A DNA stretch of 52,768 nt from Kineosporiaceae bacterium (GCA_016794595.1 JAEUJN010000067.1:1-52768), one strand, 5' to 3'. Shown: positions 9,201-16,765, counted from the first letter of the stretch. The notes: generated by a model not told the origin, from the letters alone. A program made the numbers and translations.

Positions 9201-9793
9201 TCTACGTCTCGGACCACCCGCTGTTCGGGTTGGAGCACATCCTGTCCCGCGAGTCGGACTGTTCCGTCGCGGCGCTGCACGCCGACGACTCGCGCCCGGA
9301 CGGCGCCGGCATCACCATCGCGGGAATGATCAGTTCGGTGCAGCGCAAGCTGACCAAGAACGGCAACGCCTGGGCGATCGCCACTGTCGAGGACCTGGAC
9401 GGCGCGATCGAGGTGCTGTTCTTCCCCCAGAGCTACCTCACGGTCTCCCACGTGCTGGCCGAGGACCTGGTCGTGGTGGTCAAGGGCCGCCTCAACCGGC
9501 GGGACGACGTCCCCACGATCTACGCCCAGGAGCTGCGCCTGCCCGAGTTGCTCGCCGACGGTGAGCACGGGCCGGTGGTGGTCTCGCTCCCGGTGGCGCG
9601 CTGCACCCCTCCAACCGTGGAGCGGTTGAAGGACGTGCTGTCCACCCATCCGGGGACCACCGAGGTGCACCTGAAACTCGTCCGGACCGGCAAGGCCACG
9701 GTCATGCGCCTGGACGACGGCCTGCGGGTGACGCCGTCCCCGGCTCTGTTCGGCGACCTGAAGGCGTTGCTCGGGCCGCAGTGTCTGGTGTGA
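6266..9793 (+). CDS. dnaE: DNA polymerase III alpha subunit (DnaE1, replicative)
   Basis: 1175 aa, full length for the family. The N-terminal PHP domain keeps all nine residues that form the trinuclear metal site in mycobacterial DnaE1: H12, H14, D21, H46, E71, H104, C154, D222 and H224. An intact site means proofreading exonuclease activity is expected within the polymerase itself. The polymerase domain has the catalytic Asp pair in PDVDVDFDE (D414, D416) and the third Asp in KMDFLGLR (D578), plus the GRGSAAGSL segment. Helix-hairpin-helix and OB-fold regions follow toward the C-terminus. It replicates the chromosome as part of the Pol III holoenzyme. ATG start with a purine-rich upstream site. 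Confidence 0.97.
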   Translation: MTTGNGSFVHLHNHTEYSMLDGAAKIDDLFVEAKRMGMPAVATTDHGFLFGAYEFWKKGTKHGVKPIIGLEAYVTPGTSRFDRTRVRWGDGSRDDVSGGGAYTHMTMWAQTTQGMHNLFRMGSLASLEGHFYKPRMDRELLQTYGTGLIATTGCPSGEIQTRLRLGQYREAVEAAAEFRDLFGPDNFYCELMDHGLDIERTVQKDLLRLARDLGLPLVASNDLHYTRAEDAQAHAVLLCVQSGSTLADPKRFKFDADDFYLKSPQEMRHLWRELPEACDNTLAIAERCEVTFTEGANLMPRFPVPEGESEQSWFVKEVERGLHRRYPGGIPADVRTQADFEVEVICQMGFPGYFLVVADFINWAKEQGIRVGPGRGSAAGSLAAYATGITDLDPLPHGLIFERFLNPERVSMPDVDVDFDERRRGEVIRYVTDKYGEERVAQIVTYGTIKAKQALKDASRVLGYPFSMGERLTKAMPPAVMGKDIPLTGIFDPDHPRYGEAGEFRDLHTSDPEIQKVVETARGLEGLKRQWGVHAAGVIMSSEPLIDHVPIMRREQDGAIITQFDYPTCETLGLLKMDFLGLRNLTVIDDALKNVVANGKDAVDLDELSATLDDKATYELLAAGDTLGVFQLDGGPMRTLLRQMRPDHFEDISAVLALYRPGPMGANSHTNYALRKNGLQPITPIHPELAEPLAEILDTTYGLIVYQEQVMAIAQKVAGYSLGKADLLRRAMGKKKREILDKEFEGFNAGMKANGYSDAAITTLWDILVPFSDYAFNKAHTAGYGLVSYWTAYLKANYPCEYMAALLTSVRDDKDKSALYLNECRRMGIKVLPPDVNSSAADFTPVGEDIRFGLTAIRNVGANVVDAVVQARTEHGAYASFHDFLRKVPLVVCNKRTVESLIKAGAFDSLAEPRFGMVKVHELCVEAVVSDKRQEDRGQFSLFGGMDDDSPAESMLPPVPDVEWDKPTLLSNEREMLGLYVSDHPLFGLEHILSRESDCSVAALHADDSRPDGAGITIAGMISSVQRKLTKNGNAWAIATVEDLDGAIEVLFFPQSYLTVSHVLAEDLVVVVKGRLNRRDDVPTIYAQELRLPELLADGEHGPVVVSLPVARCTPPTVERLKDVLSTHPGTTEVHLKLVRTGKATVMRLDDGLRVTPSPALFGDLKALLGPQCLV

Positions 9794-9846
9794 GCGCGCT
9801 CGGCCGCTGACCGAGGGCGGCGGTGGACCGGAGCGCGCTCGGCGCG

Positions 9847-10458
9847 CTAGCCCTGGACCACCTGGATTCTCGTCCACCCCTCGTGCCAGGTCGCGATCAC
9901 CGACGACGAGCGGGGGCCGTTGGTGAACAGCACGCGCAACCACCCCGCTTGTTCCCAGGTCTGCATGCCGTAGCCGGGGTTCGGGGTGGCGCTCACCAAC
10001 TCGATTCGCTCGGCGAACACCCGCAAGGTCACCCGGCCGCCGGTCGTCGGCACCACCTCCAGCCGAGAGGGCCCGGACGCCGGACGCGAGGCGGTCGACG
10101 GGCGAGCCGGCGAGGTGAGCGTGCTCGCCCGGGCGGTCGTGCCGGCGCGGGTGACCGAGCGACTGCTGGGGGTCGCGGTTGCCCGGACGGAATCGCGCTG
10201 AGGGCTCGTCGCGGGGCCCGGTGAGGTGGGGGCCGAGGTCGGCGTGACCACGGTCGCCTCGGACGTGGGCGTGGCGCCGGACGATGCACTGGCCGGCGCC
10301 GGGACGCCGCCGCCGAGCCCTGGGCCGGCCGCCTCGGCTCGTCCGGAGAAGGTGTCCCGGCCGGGGTAGACCGCATCGCCGATCACCGCGAACGACACCC
10401 ACACCAGCGCCGTCGCCGCCACCAGCCATCCGAGGGCATAGCGAAAGGCGCGGCGCAT
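9847..10458 (-). CDS. Membrane-anchored protein with Ser/Thr/Pro linker, function unknown
   Basis: 203 aa, ATG start. One N-terminal transmembrane helix (residues about 8-28) is followed by a long low-complexity Pro/Ala/Ser/Thr linker (about 45-130). A compact C-terminal domain of about 65 residues contains several Trp and ends in IQVVQG. It is probably anchored in the cell membrane with the C-terminal domain outside. I do not recognise the domain. The gene is divergent from a two-component system with about 39 bp between start codons, so it may be a target of that system or part of its sensing. Confidence 0.7.
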   Translation of the reverse strand: MRRAFRYALGWLVAATALVWVSFAVIGDAVYPGRDTFSGRAEAAGPGLGGGVPAPASASSGATPTSEATVVTPTSAPTSPGPATSPQRDSVRATATPSSRSVTRAGTTARASTLTSPARPSTASRPASGPSRLEVVPTTGGRVTLRVFAERIELVSATPNPGYGMQTWEQAGWLRVLFTNGPRSSSVIATWHEGWTRIQVVQG

Positions 10459-10479
10459 GAACCCATCATGGCCCAGCGC

Positions 10480-10496
10480 GGCCAATACCATTGGCC
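10480..10496. promoter_or_regulatory. Leaderless promoter and perfect dyad between divergent genes
   Basis: TACCAT at 10486-10491 lies 6 nt before the GTG at 10498, a spacing expected for a leaderless transcript. A perfect 7-bp inverted repeat, GGCCAAT-ACC-ATTGGCC, is centred on it (10480-10486 and 10490-10496). A bound regulator would block RNA polymerase, so autoregulation by the adjacent response regulator is possible. Confidence 0.55.
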
Positions 10497-10497
10497 C

Positions 10498-11178
10498 GTG
10501 GCTGCTTTGCTCCTGGTCGAGGACGATCCGCTGCTCCGGACTGCCCTGGTCGGCGATCTCGCCGGGCGCGGTCACACGGTGCGCAGCACCCCCACCGCGC
10601 TCGAGGCGTTGCGAGAGTTCGGGTCCAACCCACCCGACCTCGTCATCCTCGACCTGAACCTGCCCGACCTGGACGGCGCGGCGGCGCTGAAGATGTTGCG
10701 TGCCCTGCACCAGGACATCCCGGTGGTCGTGGCATCCGGGCGCGACCGGGACGAGGAGGTGGTCGAGCTCCTGCTGGCGGGCGCCGACGACTATCTGGTC
10801 AAACCGTTCTCGGGCGATCAGTTGCACGCCCGGATCACGGCGGTACTGCGCCGCTCCCGACCTCCCGATCCGGACCCGGTGCTGATCGTGGGTGACCTGC
10901 GGGTCGACGTCGGACGCCGCGAGGTCACCCTGGCCGGCCGGAGCATCCAGTTGACCCGCCGCGAGTTCGACCTGCTGGCCTACCTCGCCACCCGCCAGGA
11001 TCAGGTGGTCACCCGCAGGGAGCTGCTGTCCGAGGTCTGGGAGCAGGCCTACGGCCACGATCAGACCATCGACGTGCACGTCTCCTGGCTGCGCCGCAAA
11101 CTCGGCGAGTCGGCGTCCGAGCCTCGGTACATCCACACCGTGCGCGGGGTCGGCGTCCGCCTGGCGGGTCCTGGGTGA
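10498..11178 (+). CDS. OmpR/PhoB-family response regulator
   Basis: 226 aa from the GTG at 10498, chosen because a TANNNT -10 element sits 6 nt before it and because the ATG at 10468 only adds a non-conserved stretch. Receiver domain: acidic pair D9-D10, phospho-acceptor D52 in LVILDLNLPDLDG, and K102 in LVKPF. The C-terminal winged helix (about residues 130-222) matches OmpR DNA-binding domains (LTRREFDLLAYL, DVHVSWLRRKL). It overlaps the kinase gene by 4 nt (GTGA), so the pair is co-translated. Targets are unknown; the divergent membrane protein is a candidate. Confidence 0.93.
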   Translation: MAALLLVEDDPLLRTALVGDLAGRGHTVRSTPTALEALREFGSNPPDLVILDLNLPDLDGAAALKMLRALHQDIPVVVASGRDRDEEVVELLLAGADDYLVKPFSGDQLHARITAVLRRSRPPDPDPVLIVGDLRVDVGRREVTLAGRSIQLTRREFDLLAYLATRQDQVVTRRELLSEVWEQAYGHDQTIDVHVSWLRRKLGESASEPRYIHTVRGVGVRLAGPG

Positions 11179-12491
11179 GGCGTTCGCTGGTCGGGATCTC
11201 GGCAGCGGTGACCAGCCTGGTGGCCGTCGCCTTCCTGATCCCGCTGGTGGTGCTGGTGGGGGGCTCGGTCCGTGATCGTGCGCTCACGGAGGCCTTCGGC
11301 AGCGCGGTGACCACCGGTTCGGCACTCGCCGTGGATCGCTCGCCGCAATCCGTGGAAGCGGTGATCGCCCGCGCCGACAGAGATGTCGGGCTCACCTCCG
11401 TGTATCTGCCCGTGGCCGGTCGCGCGCACCAGGAGCCGCAGATCGCGACGGTGATCGGACCCGGCGCCGCGCGGGTCCAGGCGGTGTCGGTGATGCGGTC
11501 GGCCCGCTCCCGGGTGGTCGACACCGACCGGGGGGCAGCCGTCCTGCAGCCGGTCGCCCTCAGCGGTGCAGCCGTGGCGGTGGTGGAGGTCGACGTCCCG
11601 GACGACGTGCTGACCCAGGGCGTGACCCGAGCCAGGCTGAGTCTGGCCGCGTTCGCCCTGCTGCTGGTCGGGGGATCGATCGTGCTGGCGGACAGGCTGG
11701 CCGCCCGAGTGGTGCGTTCCGCCCGTCGCCTGCAGGCGGCATCGAAGCGCCTGGGTTCGGGGGATCTCGCCGTCCGGGTGCTGCCGGAGGGACCCGACGA
11801 GCTGGCCCAGGCGGGCCGCGCGTTCAATCTGATGGCCGACCGGGTCGGTGAGCTCGTGGTGGCCGAACGCGAGCTGATGGCCGATCTGTCGCACCGGTTG
11901 CGGACGCCACTGGCCGGGTTGGTGCTCACGGGGCGGTCGCTGCCCGGGCTGGAGGGAGACCAGGTCCGGGCCCTCACCACCCGGCTGCAGGAGGAGGTCG
12001 ACTCGATCATCGGCGAGGCGCGTCGGCCCCGGCGGCCGGCCCCGGTGCCGGAATGCGATGCCGTCGAGGTGATCCGGGAGCGGATGGACTTCTGGGGGGC
12101 ACTGGCCGACGATCAGGGCAGGCCGTGGTCGCTCGCCCTGCCGTCCGGCAGGGGACCGATGATCGCACCGGTCTCGGCCGAGGATCTGCGGGCGGTGGTG
12201 GATGCGTTGCTGGGCAACGTGTTCCTGCACACGGGCGAGGGGTGCGGCTTCGAGGTCGTGCTGCGTCAGGGCGCCGCCGTCGAGTTGGTGGTGGCCGATG
12301 CCGGGGCCGGGATCGCCGAGCCGGAGCTCGCGGTGCGGCGCGGGGCCAGCGGGGCCGGCTCGAGCGGGCTGGGCCTGGACATCGTCGCCAAGGTGGCGCA
12401 GAGCTGTGGCGGCACGCTGACGATCGGGCGCAGCAGGTCGGGTGGGGCCGAGATCACCGTGGAGTTGCCCCCGCGCTGGGGTCAGTTGTGA
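11175..12491 (+). CDS. Membrane sensor histidine kinase
   Basis: 438 aa, GTG start overlapping the response-regulator stop. Two transmembrane helices (about residues 8-30 and 155-172) flank an extracellular domain of about 125 residues. A HAMP linker follows (about 175-228). The H-box is DLSHRLRTPLAG, with H240 as the phosphorylated His. The ATPase domain has an N-box-like LLGNVFLHT, a DAGAGI box and a GSSGLGLDIV box. The N-box is slightly unusual but Asn is kept. It phosphorylates the partner response regulator; the signal is unknown. Confidence 0.92.
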   Translation: MRRSLVGISAAVTSLVAVAFLIPLVVLVGGSVRDRALTEAFGSAVTTGSALAVDRSPQSVEAVIARADRDVGLTSVYLPVAGRAHQEPQIATVIGPGAARVQAVSVMRSARSRVVDTDRGAAVLQPVALSGAAVAVVEVDVPDDVLTQGVTRARLSLAAFALLLVGGSIVLADRLAARVVRSARRLQAASKRLGSGDLAVRVLPEGPDELAQAGRAFNLMADRVGELVVAERELMADLSHRLRTPLAGLVLTGRSLPGLEGDQVRALTTRLQEEVDSIIGEARRPRRPAPVPECDAVEVIRERMDFWGALADDQGRPWSLALPSGRGPMIAPVSAEDLRAVVDALLGNVFLHTGEGCGFEVVLRQGAAVELVVADAGAGIAEPELAVRRGASGAGSSGLGLDIVAKVAQSCGGTLTIGRSRSGGAEITVELPPRWGQL

Positions 12492-12510
12492 GATCCGGCG
12501 GGAGTGCTCG

Positions 12511-13176
12511 TCAGCCGGCCACCGGCGTCCCGACGATGAGGCCCAAGGCGTGGTCGATCTCGGCGGTCCGGGATTGCACGACCCGGGTGGCGAGCGCCCG
12601 CGCGGCCGGGTCGCGGCCACCGGCGATCTCTGTGCGAGCCAGTTCGATGGTCGAGCGCTGAAGGTCGACCATGACGGTCAACAGGGCACGCTCGAACTCC
12701 GGTCCGGCGGTGGTCTGCAGCCGGGTGGTGGTCTCCAGGTCCACCAGGACGGTCGCCGGGGCCGGAGCAGGGCTGGGTGGGGAGGCCCAGCCCTGCCGGA
12801 TCGTCTCCAGCAGCTCCGACTCCTCGGCCTGGGTCGCCCGCACCGCGGCGGCGAGGTCGAGCACCTCCTCGCGCAGTGCTCGGCCCTCGGCCATGGCGAG
12901 TGCTCCGTCGAACTCCTTCAGAGCGCGCAGCATGCCGTGAACGAAGTCCGCGTCCACCTGGGAGGCCTCGGTGTTCATCCCGGCCCCGGCCGCGATCCCG
13001 GCGCCGGGGGAGGCCGGATCGGCGGAGCCCGCGAACATCCCACAGCCGCTGACCAGGAGGCAGGCCACGGTGGCCGCGCCCACGGCCCGACCTGCCCGGT
13101 GAATCCCCGTCGCGCTCCGCAGCGCCCTCGGCTCCGCCATCGGCTCCGCCATCGGGTTGGCCATCGGCTCCGGCAT
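12511..13176 (-). CDS. Degenerate DUF305-family lipoprotein
   Basis: 221 aa. The ATG overlaps the LPMO stop codon (ATGA), so it is translationally coupled. A basic N-region and a lipobox LLVSGC put the lipidated Cys at C45. The mature part resembles DUF305 proteins in its two helical halves: LARTEIAGGRDPAARALATRVV and TAEIDHAL match the family pattern. The usual metal-type Met-Met-x-x-His-His motif is missing: the matching segment reads LTVMVDLQRS. If DUF305 proteins bind metal through that motif, this one does not. The first 16 residues come from 12-bp repeats, each supplying an in-frame ATG, so the exact start is uncertain. Confidence 0.75.
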   Translation of the reverse strand: MPEPMANPMAEPMAEPRALRSATGIHRAGRAVGAATVACLLVSGCGMFAGSADPASPGAGIAAGAGMNTEASQVDADFVHGMLRALKEFDGALAMAEGRALREEVLDLAAAVRATQAEESELLETIRQGWASPPSPAPAPATVLVDLETTTRLQTTAGPEFERALLTVMVDLQRSTIELARTEIAGGRDPAARALATRVVQSRTAEIDHALGLIVGTPVAG

Positions 13177-13177
13177 C
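13130..13177. repeat. Four 12-bp tandem units at the start of the DUF305 gene
   Basis: Two exact copies of GGCTCCGCCATC (13130-13141, 13142-13153), one diverged copy (13154-13165) and one copy with a single change (13166-13177). Read on the minus strand each unit begins with ATG and encodes Met-Ala/Pro-Glu/Asn-Pro. The last one lies on the stop/start overlap with the LPMO gene. Confidence 0.8.
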
Positions 13178-14171
13178 AGATCCGCCGCCACAGGCACCGG
13201 ACGAACGGTGGCTCCCACCCGGGGAAGGCGGGATGGCGCATGAGGGCCACGTAGCGGAACCCGCCGTAGGTGATCTGGTCCCCGACCCGATAGCGCGTCC
13301 CCGGGCGCCAGCTCGACCCGGCGTCCTCGGGGTGGCTGCCGTGGCCGGAGGCGCTCGCCGATCCGGGCGGCGCAACGCCGGCCGAGGTCACCGGCGACGG
13401 TGAGGGTGCGCCCGGCGACCCGCCGGCCCGGGTCGGGGCCGCGGCCCCGGAGGAGGGCAGGGCCAGGGGAGGGGTGGTGGCTCCGGCCGGCCGTTTCCCG
13501 GTTGTCGCTCCCGGCCGGGGGGTGGGCGTCGTCGACGGGGTCGCCCGGGCGGTCGTGGTGGTGGCCGGCGGTCTCGGCGTGGTGGCGGGGGCGGGCCTGG
13601 AGGTGGCCGCGGGAGCCGTGGTGCCTGCGCCGGCACCGGCTGAGCCGGATCCGACCTGGAGGTCGATGCAGGCGTAGAAGGCGTTGGCGGTGTCGTCGAT
13701 GGTCCACACCGCGAGCACCGTCCGCCGTCCGGGGTAGCGGCTGAGGTCCACCGTGTGGGTCACCTGCGCGGACGGGAGTGCCCCGCCTCCGCTGACGGCG
13801 GCGATGCGGGTCCCGTCGATGAAGTACTCCCAGCTGGTGGTGCGATGGGCGGCGGTGAACACCCAGGTGAACGGAACCGTCGTTCCGACGGTGGTCACCG
13901 GCCAGGGCCGGGAGTCGTCATCGAGTTCGGCCCAGGTGGACCTGCCGGCGCTACAGCTACGCAGTCCCTTCGGCCCCTCCACACTCTGCGGTTCGTACTT
14001 CACCGGGCCGCAGGCGATTCGTCCTCGTGCGCACATCTCCTGCCGGCTCGGCGGAGCGGTCACCCACCCGTGTGCCGAGGCAACCGGTGCCTGAACGACC
14101 GGAGCGATCAGGGCCACGGCGGTCGCGCAGACGATGCTCAGGTGACGGCGCAACGGGAACCTCCGGGACAC
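13176..14171 (-). CDS. Secreted AA10 lytic polysaccharide monooxygenase with C-terminal CBM
   Basis: 331 aa from GTG at 14171. A Sec signal peptide is cleaved before H34 (VASA|HGW), which becomes the N-terminal His of the copper histidine brace. H109 in FTAAHRTT is the second brace His and F165 in NAFYAC is the axial residue. Cys pairs are conserved (C47/C54, C73, C168). A Pro/Thr/Ser/Ala linker (about 175-285) leads to a CBM5/12-like module (about 287-331; WRPGTRYRVGD and a final Trp). The enzyme oxidatively cleaves chitin or cellulose; the CBM suggests chitin. A TTG at 14153 has GGAGG 6 nt upstream and may be the true start. Confidence 0.88.
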   Translation of the reverse strand: MSRRFPLRRHLSIVCATAVALIAPVVQAPVASAHGWVTAPPSRQEMCARGRIACGPVKYEPQSVEGPKGLRSCSAGRSTWAELDDDSRPWPVTTVGTTVPFTWVFTAAHRTTSWEYFIDGTRIAAVSGGGALPSAQVTHTVDLSRYPGRRTVLAVWTIDDTANAFYACIDLQVGSGSAGAGAGTTAPAATSRPAPATTPRPPATTTTARATPSTTPTPRPGATTGKRPAGATTPPLALPSSGAAAPTRAGGSPGAPSPSPVTSAGVAPPGSASASGHGSHPEDAGSSWRPGTRYRVGDQITYGGFRYVALMRHPAFPGWEPPFVRCLWRRI

Positions 14172-14277
14172 GGTGTCGAGCGCGGTGCTCGATCCCGTCG
14201 ACCGTAGGCAGCGAGGGGCAAAGGCCAGCTGTGCTGGGCCTTAAGCGCACCTGAGGGCGGCCCATTAGGGTTGCCGC

Positions 14278-14727
14278 GTGCGACGTTCGGAGCACTGTGC
14301 ACCCGTGCTGTGGCTGATGGTGGCCGGCGCGGTCATCGGGGTGCTCTGGCGCCTGGCGGCGCCGATCGTGGTGGCGCGCAGCGAGCCGGTGGAGGTGGCA
14401 GCGGCGGTCGACGCCACCTACCTGTTGCTCACGGCAGCGGCCGGGGTCGTGACGGCGGTGATGCTCCGTCGCAATCCCGGCCGGGCTCCGGCCGCGCGCC
14501 TGGCTGCCGTCCTGGTGGGGTCGTGGGCGGCGGCCCTGGTCTGCGCCGGAGTGTGCCTGCTGCTGGGGGGTCCGCTGCTGCGGACGTGGGCTGCGACAGT
14601 GGCCTGGCCTCTGACCGCTACGGTGATCATGGTCGGCCTGTCCACTCATGATCTGGTGTTTCGATCGACGGAGCAGTTCGAATCAAGCGAAACGCGAGGT
14701 TGGTTGGATCCTAACGATCGGAACTGA
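14278..14727 (+). CDS. DUF2567-like integral membrane protein
   Basis: 149 aa with four predicted transmembrane helices (about residues 10-28, 44-62, 75-97, 100-122) and a short polar C-terminus. It resembles small actinobacterial DUF2567 proteins of unknown function. The GTG start is supported by a TAGGGT hexamer about 6 nt upstream, the leaderless arrangement seen repeatedly here. It is 107 bp from the divergent LPMO start and 45 bp before the aminotransferase, which has its own promoter. Confidence 0.75.
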   Translation: MRRSEHCAPVLWLMVAGAVIGVLWRLAAPIVVARSEPVEVAAAVDATYLLLTAAAGVVTAVMLRRNPGRAPAARLAAVLVGSWAAALVCAGVCLLLGGPLLRTWAATVAWPLTATVIMVGLSTHDLVFRSTEQFESSETRGWLDPNDRN

Positions 14728-14760
14728 AGTAGGCTTCTGGTTCTGGGGTGCGCCGTCCAC

Positions 14761-14766
14761 TAGCAT
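14761..14766 (+). promoter_or_regulatory. Leaderless -10 element of the aminotransferase
   Basis: TAGCAT ends 6 nt before the ATG at 14773 and no ribosome-binding site is present, so transcription probably starts at the A of the ATG. Confidence 0.6.
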
Positions 14767-14772
14767 CCCGCC

Positions 14773-16155
14773 ATGACATCGCTGCCCGACACCGCCCCTG
14801 CCGGGATCGATCGTGCCAGGCTGACCGCCCTGATCGAGGCCGAGCGGGAGCAGTATGCACGGAGCAGGCCGCGATCCCGGGAACTCTTCGGCGCCGCCGA
14901 GCACCTCTTCGGCAGGGTGCCGATGACCTGGATGAACAAGTGGAGTGGCGGCTTCCCGCTCTACCTCGACCACGCCCGGGGCAACCGGATCACCGACGTC
15001 GACGGACACACCTACATCGACTTCGCCCTCGGCGACACCGGGGCCATGGCCGGCCACAGTCCGGCAGCCACGATCGCCGCCGTCACCCGGCGCCTAGGAG
15101 AGCAGGGTGGCATCACGACGATGTTGCCGACCGAGGACGCCGAGTGGGTCGGTGCCGAGCTGTCCCGCCGCTTCGGCCTGCCGTTGTGGTCGTTCACCCT
15201 CAGTGCGACGGACGCCAACCGGTGGGCCGTGCGGTTGGCCCGGCTGGCCACCGGGCGCAGCAAGATCTTGGTCTTCTCCTACTGCTACCACGGATCGGTG
15301 GACGAGATCTTCGCGGTGCCGGGACCGGATGGCCGAGCCGTGGCCCGGCCGGGCAACGTCGCCCCGCCGGTGCCCTTGCACGAGACGACCCGGGTCGTGG
15401 AGTTCAACGACGCCACCGCGCTGGAACGCGAGTTGGCTCACGGCGACGTGGCCGCCGTGCTCATGGAACCGGCGCTGACCAACATCGGCATCGTGCTCCC
15501 CGAGCCGGGATTCCTGGATCGGGTCCGCGAGCTGTGCGACGCCGCGGGCACCCTGCTCATGATCGACGAGACGCACACCTTCTCGGCCGGCTCCGGTGGT
15601 GCGACCCGGGCCTGGGGGTTGCGCCCGGACGTGTTCGTGATCGGCAAGTCGATCGGCGGGGGCATCCCGTCGGGCGCCTACGGCATCAGCGCCGAGGTGG
15701 CCGAGCGGATCGGCCGGCACCGTGAGGCCGACCTGGTGGACGTCGGCGGGGTGGGCGGCACCCTGGCCGGGAACGCCCTGAGCCTGGCCGCGATGCGGGC
15801 CACCCTGGGCGAGGTGCTGACCGAGCAGGCCTTCGCTCACATGATCGATCTCGCCACCGTGTTCACCCGGGGGGTCCGCTCGATCCTGGAGGCCACCGCC
15901 GTCCCGTGGTCGGTCAGCCAGCTCGGTGCGCGCTCGGAGTACCGGTTCACGGCCCCCGCGCCGCGCACCGGCAGCGAGTCGGCAGCGGCGGCGGACGACT
16001 TGCTGGACGAGTACCTGCACCTGTTCATGATCAACCGAGGGGTGCTGATCACCCCATTCCACAACATGGCGCTCATGTGCCCCACCACCACCGCAGCGGA
16101 CGTCGAGCGACACACCGAGCTGTTCGGCGCGGCCGTGGGATCACTGCTGGGATAG
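14773..16155 (+). CDS. Class-III PLP aminotransferase (GSA-aminomutase-like)
   Basis: 460 aa. It belongs to the class-III fold I PLP enzymes near glutamate-1-semialdehyde aminomutase. Visible landmarks: FALGDTGAMAGHS near the N-terminus, DETHTF with the PLP-pyridine Asp, and the Schiff-base Lys K292 in VIGKSIGGGIPSGAYG. The usual serine/threonine cofactor-phosphate motif is replaced by an LSATDAN stretch. The N-terminus is longer than in HemL. It is probably not HemL, since no haem genes lie nearby. Co-location with an Lrp regulator suggests a role in amino-acid catabolism. Substrate unknown. Confidence 0.85.
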   Translation: MTSLPDTAPAGIDRARLTALIEAEREQYARSRPRSRELFGAAEHLFGRVPMTWMNKWSGGFPLYLDHARGNRITDVDGHTYIDFALGDTGAMAGHSPAATIAAVTRRLGEQGGITTMLPTEDAEWVGAELSRRFGLPLWSFTLSATDANRWAVRLARLATGRSKILVFSYCYHGSVDEIFAVPGPDGRAVARPGNVAPPVPLHETTRVVEFNDATALERELAHGDVAAVLMEPALTNIGIVLPEPGFLDRVRELCDAAGTLLMIDETHTFSAGSGGATRAWGLRPDVFVIGKSIGGGIPSGAYGISAEVAERIGRHREADLVDVGGVGGTLAGNALSLAAMRATLGEVLTEQAFAHMIDLATVFTRGVRSILEATAVPWSVSQLGARSEYRFTAPAPRTGSESAAAADDLLDEYLHLFMINRGVLITPFHNMALMCPTTTAADVERHTELFGAAVGSLLG

Positions 16156-16200
16156 TCCCGACCGTCGGGTCGGCGTCGGATCGGGGGAGCTGGGGGGACC

Positions 16201-16677
16201 ATGAACCGCCACGAGAGCACGGCTCCGGTGTCACTGGACGCCGTGGACGTCCGGCTGCTCGGACTGCTCGCCGAGGACGGCCGTGCCTCGTACGCCGCCC
16301 TGGCACCTCAGGTCGAGCTGTCCGCCCCCGCCGTGCGGCTACGGGTGCAGCGCCTGATGGACCTCGGGGTGCTGCAGGTGGTCGGCGTCAGCGACCCCAC
16401 CTCCCTGGGGTACCCGGTGCAGGCGATGGTCGCCGTGTCGACGCACGGGAACGTGCGCGCGGTCGCCGACGAGATCGCGGCCATCGAGAACGTCATCTAC
16501 CAGGTGCTCACCACCGGCGAGCACGACCTCCTGGTCGAGGTCGTGTGCCGTACGGCCGAGGAGCTGCTGGCCGTGGTCAACGACCGGATCAGGGCCGTCC
16601 CGGGCGTCTCCTCGACCCGGGTCTGGCAGTACTACCGAATCCACACTCACCGGTTCAACGTTCCCCCGACCGTGTGA
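16201..16677 (+). CDS. Lrp/AsnC-family transcriptional regulator
   Basis: 158 aa, ATG start after a purine-rich GGGGGG stretch. The N-terminal AsnC-type helix-turn-helix is clear (LDAVDVRLLGLLAEDGR, then SYAALAPQVELSAPAVRLRV), followed by the RAM/effector domain (about residues 70-150). Such regulators bind amino acids and often control the neighbouring amino-acid gene. Lying 45 bp after the aminotransferase, it is a likely regulator of it. Confidence 0.9.
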   Translation: MNRHESTAPVSLDAVDVRLLGLLAEDGRASYAALAPQVELSAPAVRLRVQRLMDLGVLQVVGVSDPTSLGYPVQAMVAVSTHGNVRAVADEIAAIENVIYQVLTTGEHDLLVEVVCRTAEELLAVVNDRIRAVPGVSSTRVWQYYRIHTHRFNVPPTV

Positions 16678-16765
16678 GAACGGGCTCGTCAGGCCGACCC
16701 CGTCGGATCGACCAGGTGAGTCGGGCTGGGTGAGCCGGGGCCGTGCCGCGGGCTCCTCCGGGCGA

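Noticed and set aside
8300-10429. 709-codon antisense frame over dnaE and the next gene
   Set aside because: Same cause; composition is that of a shadow frame (rich in Gly, Arg, His, Asp) and it spans two real genes.
14773-16155. Calling the aminotransferase HemL
   Set aside because: No haem genes nearby, altered cofactor-phosphate stretch and a longer N-terminus; the family is kept but not the gene name.
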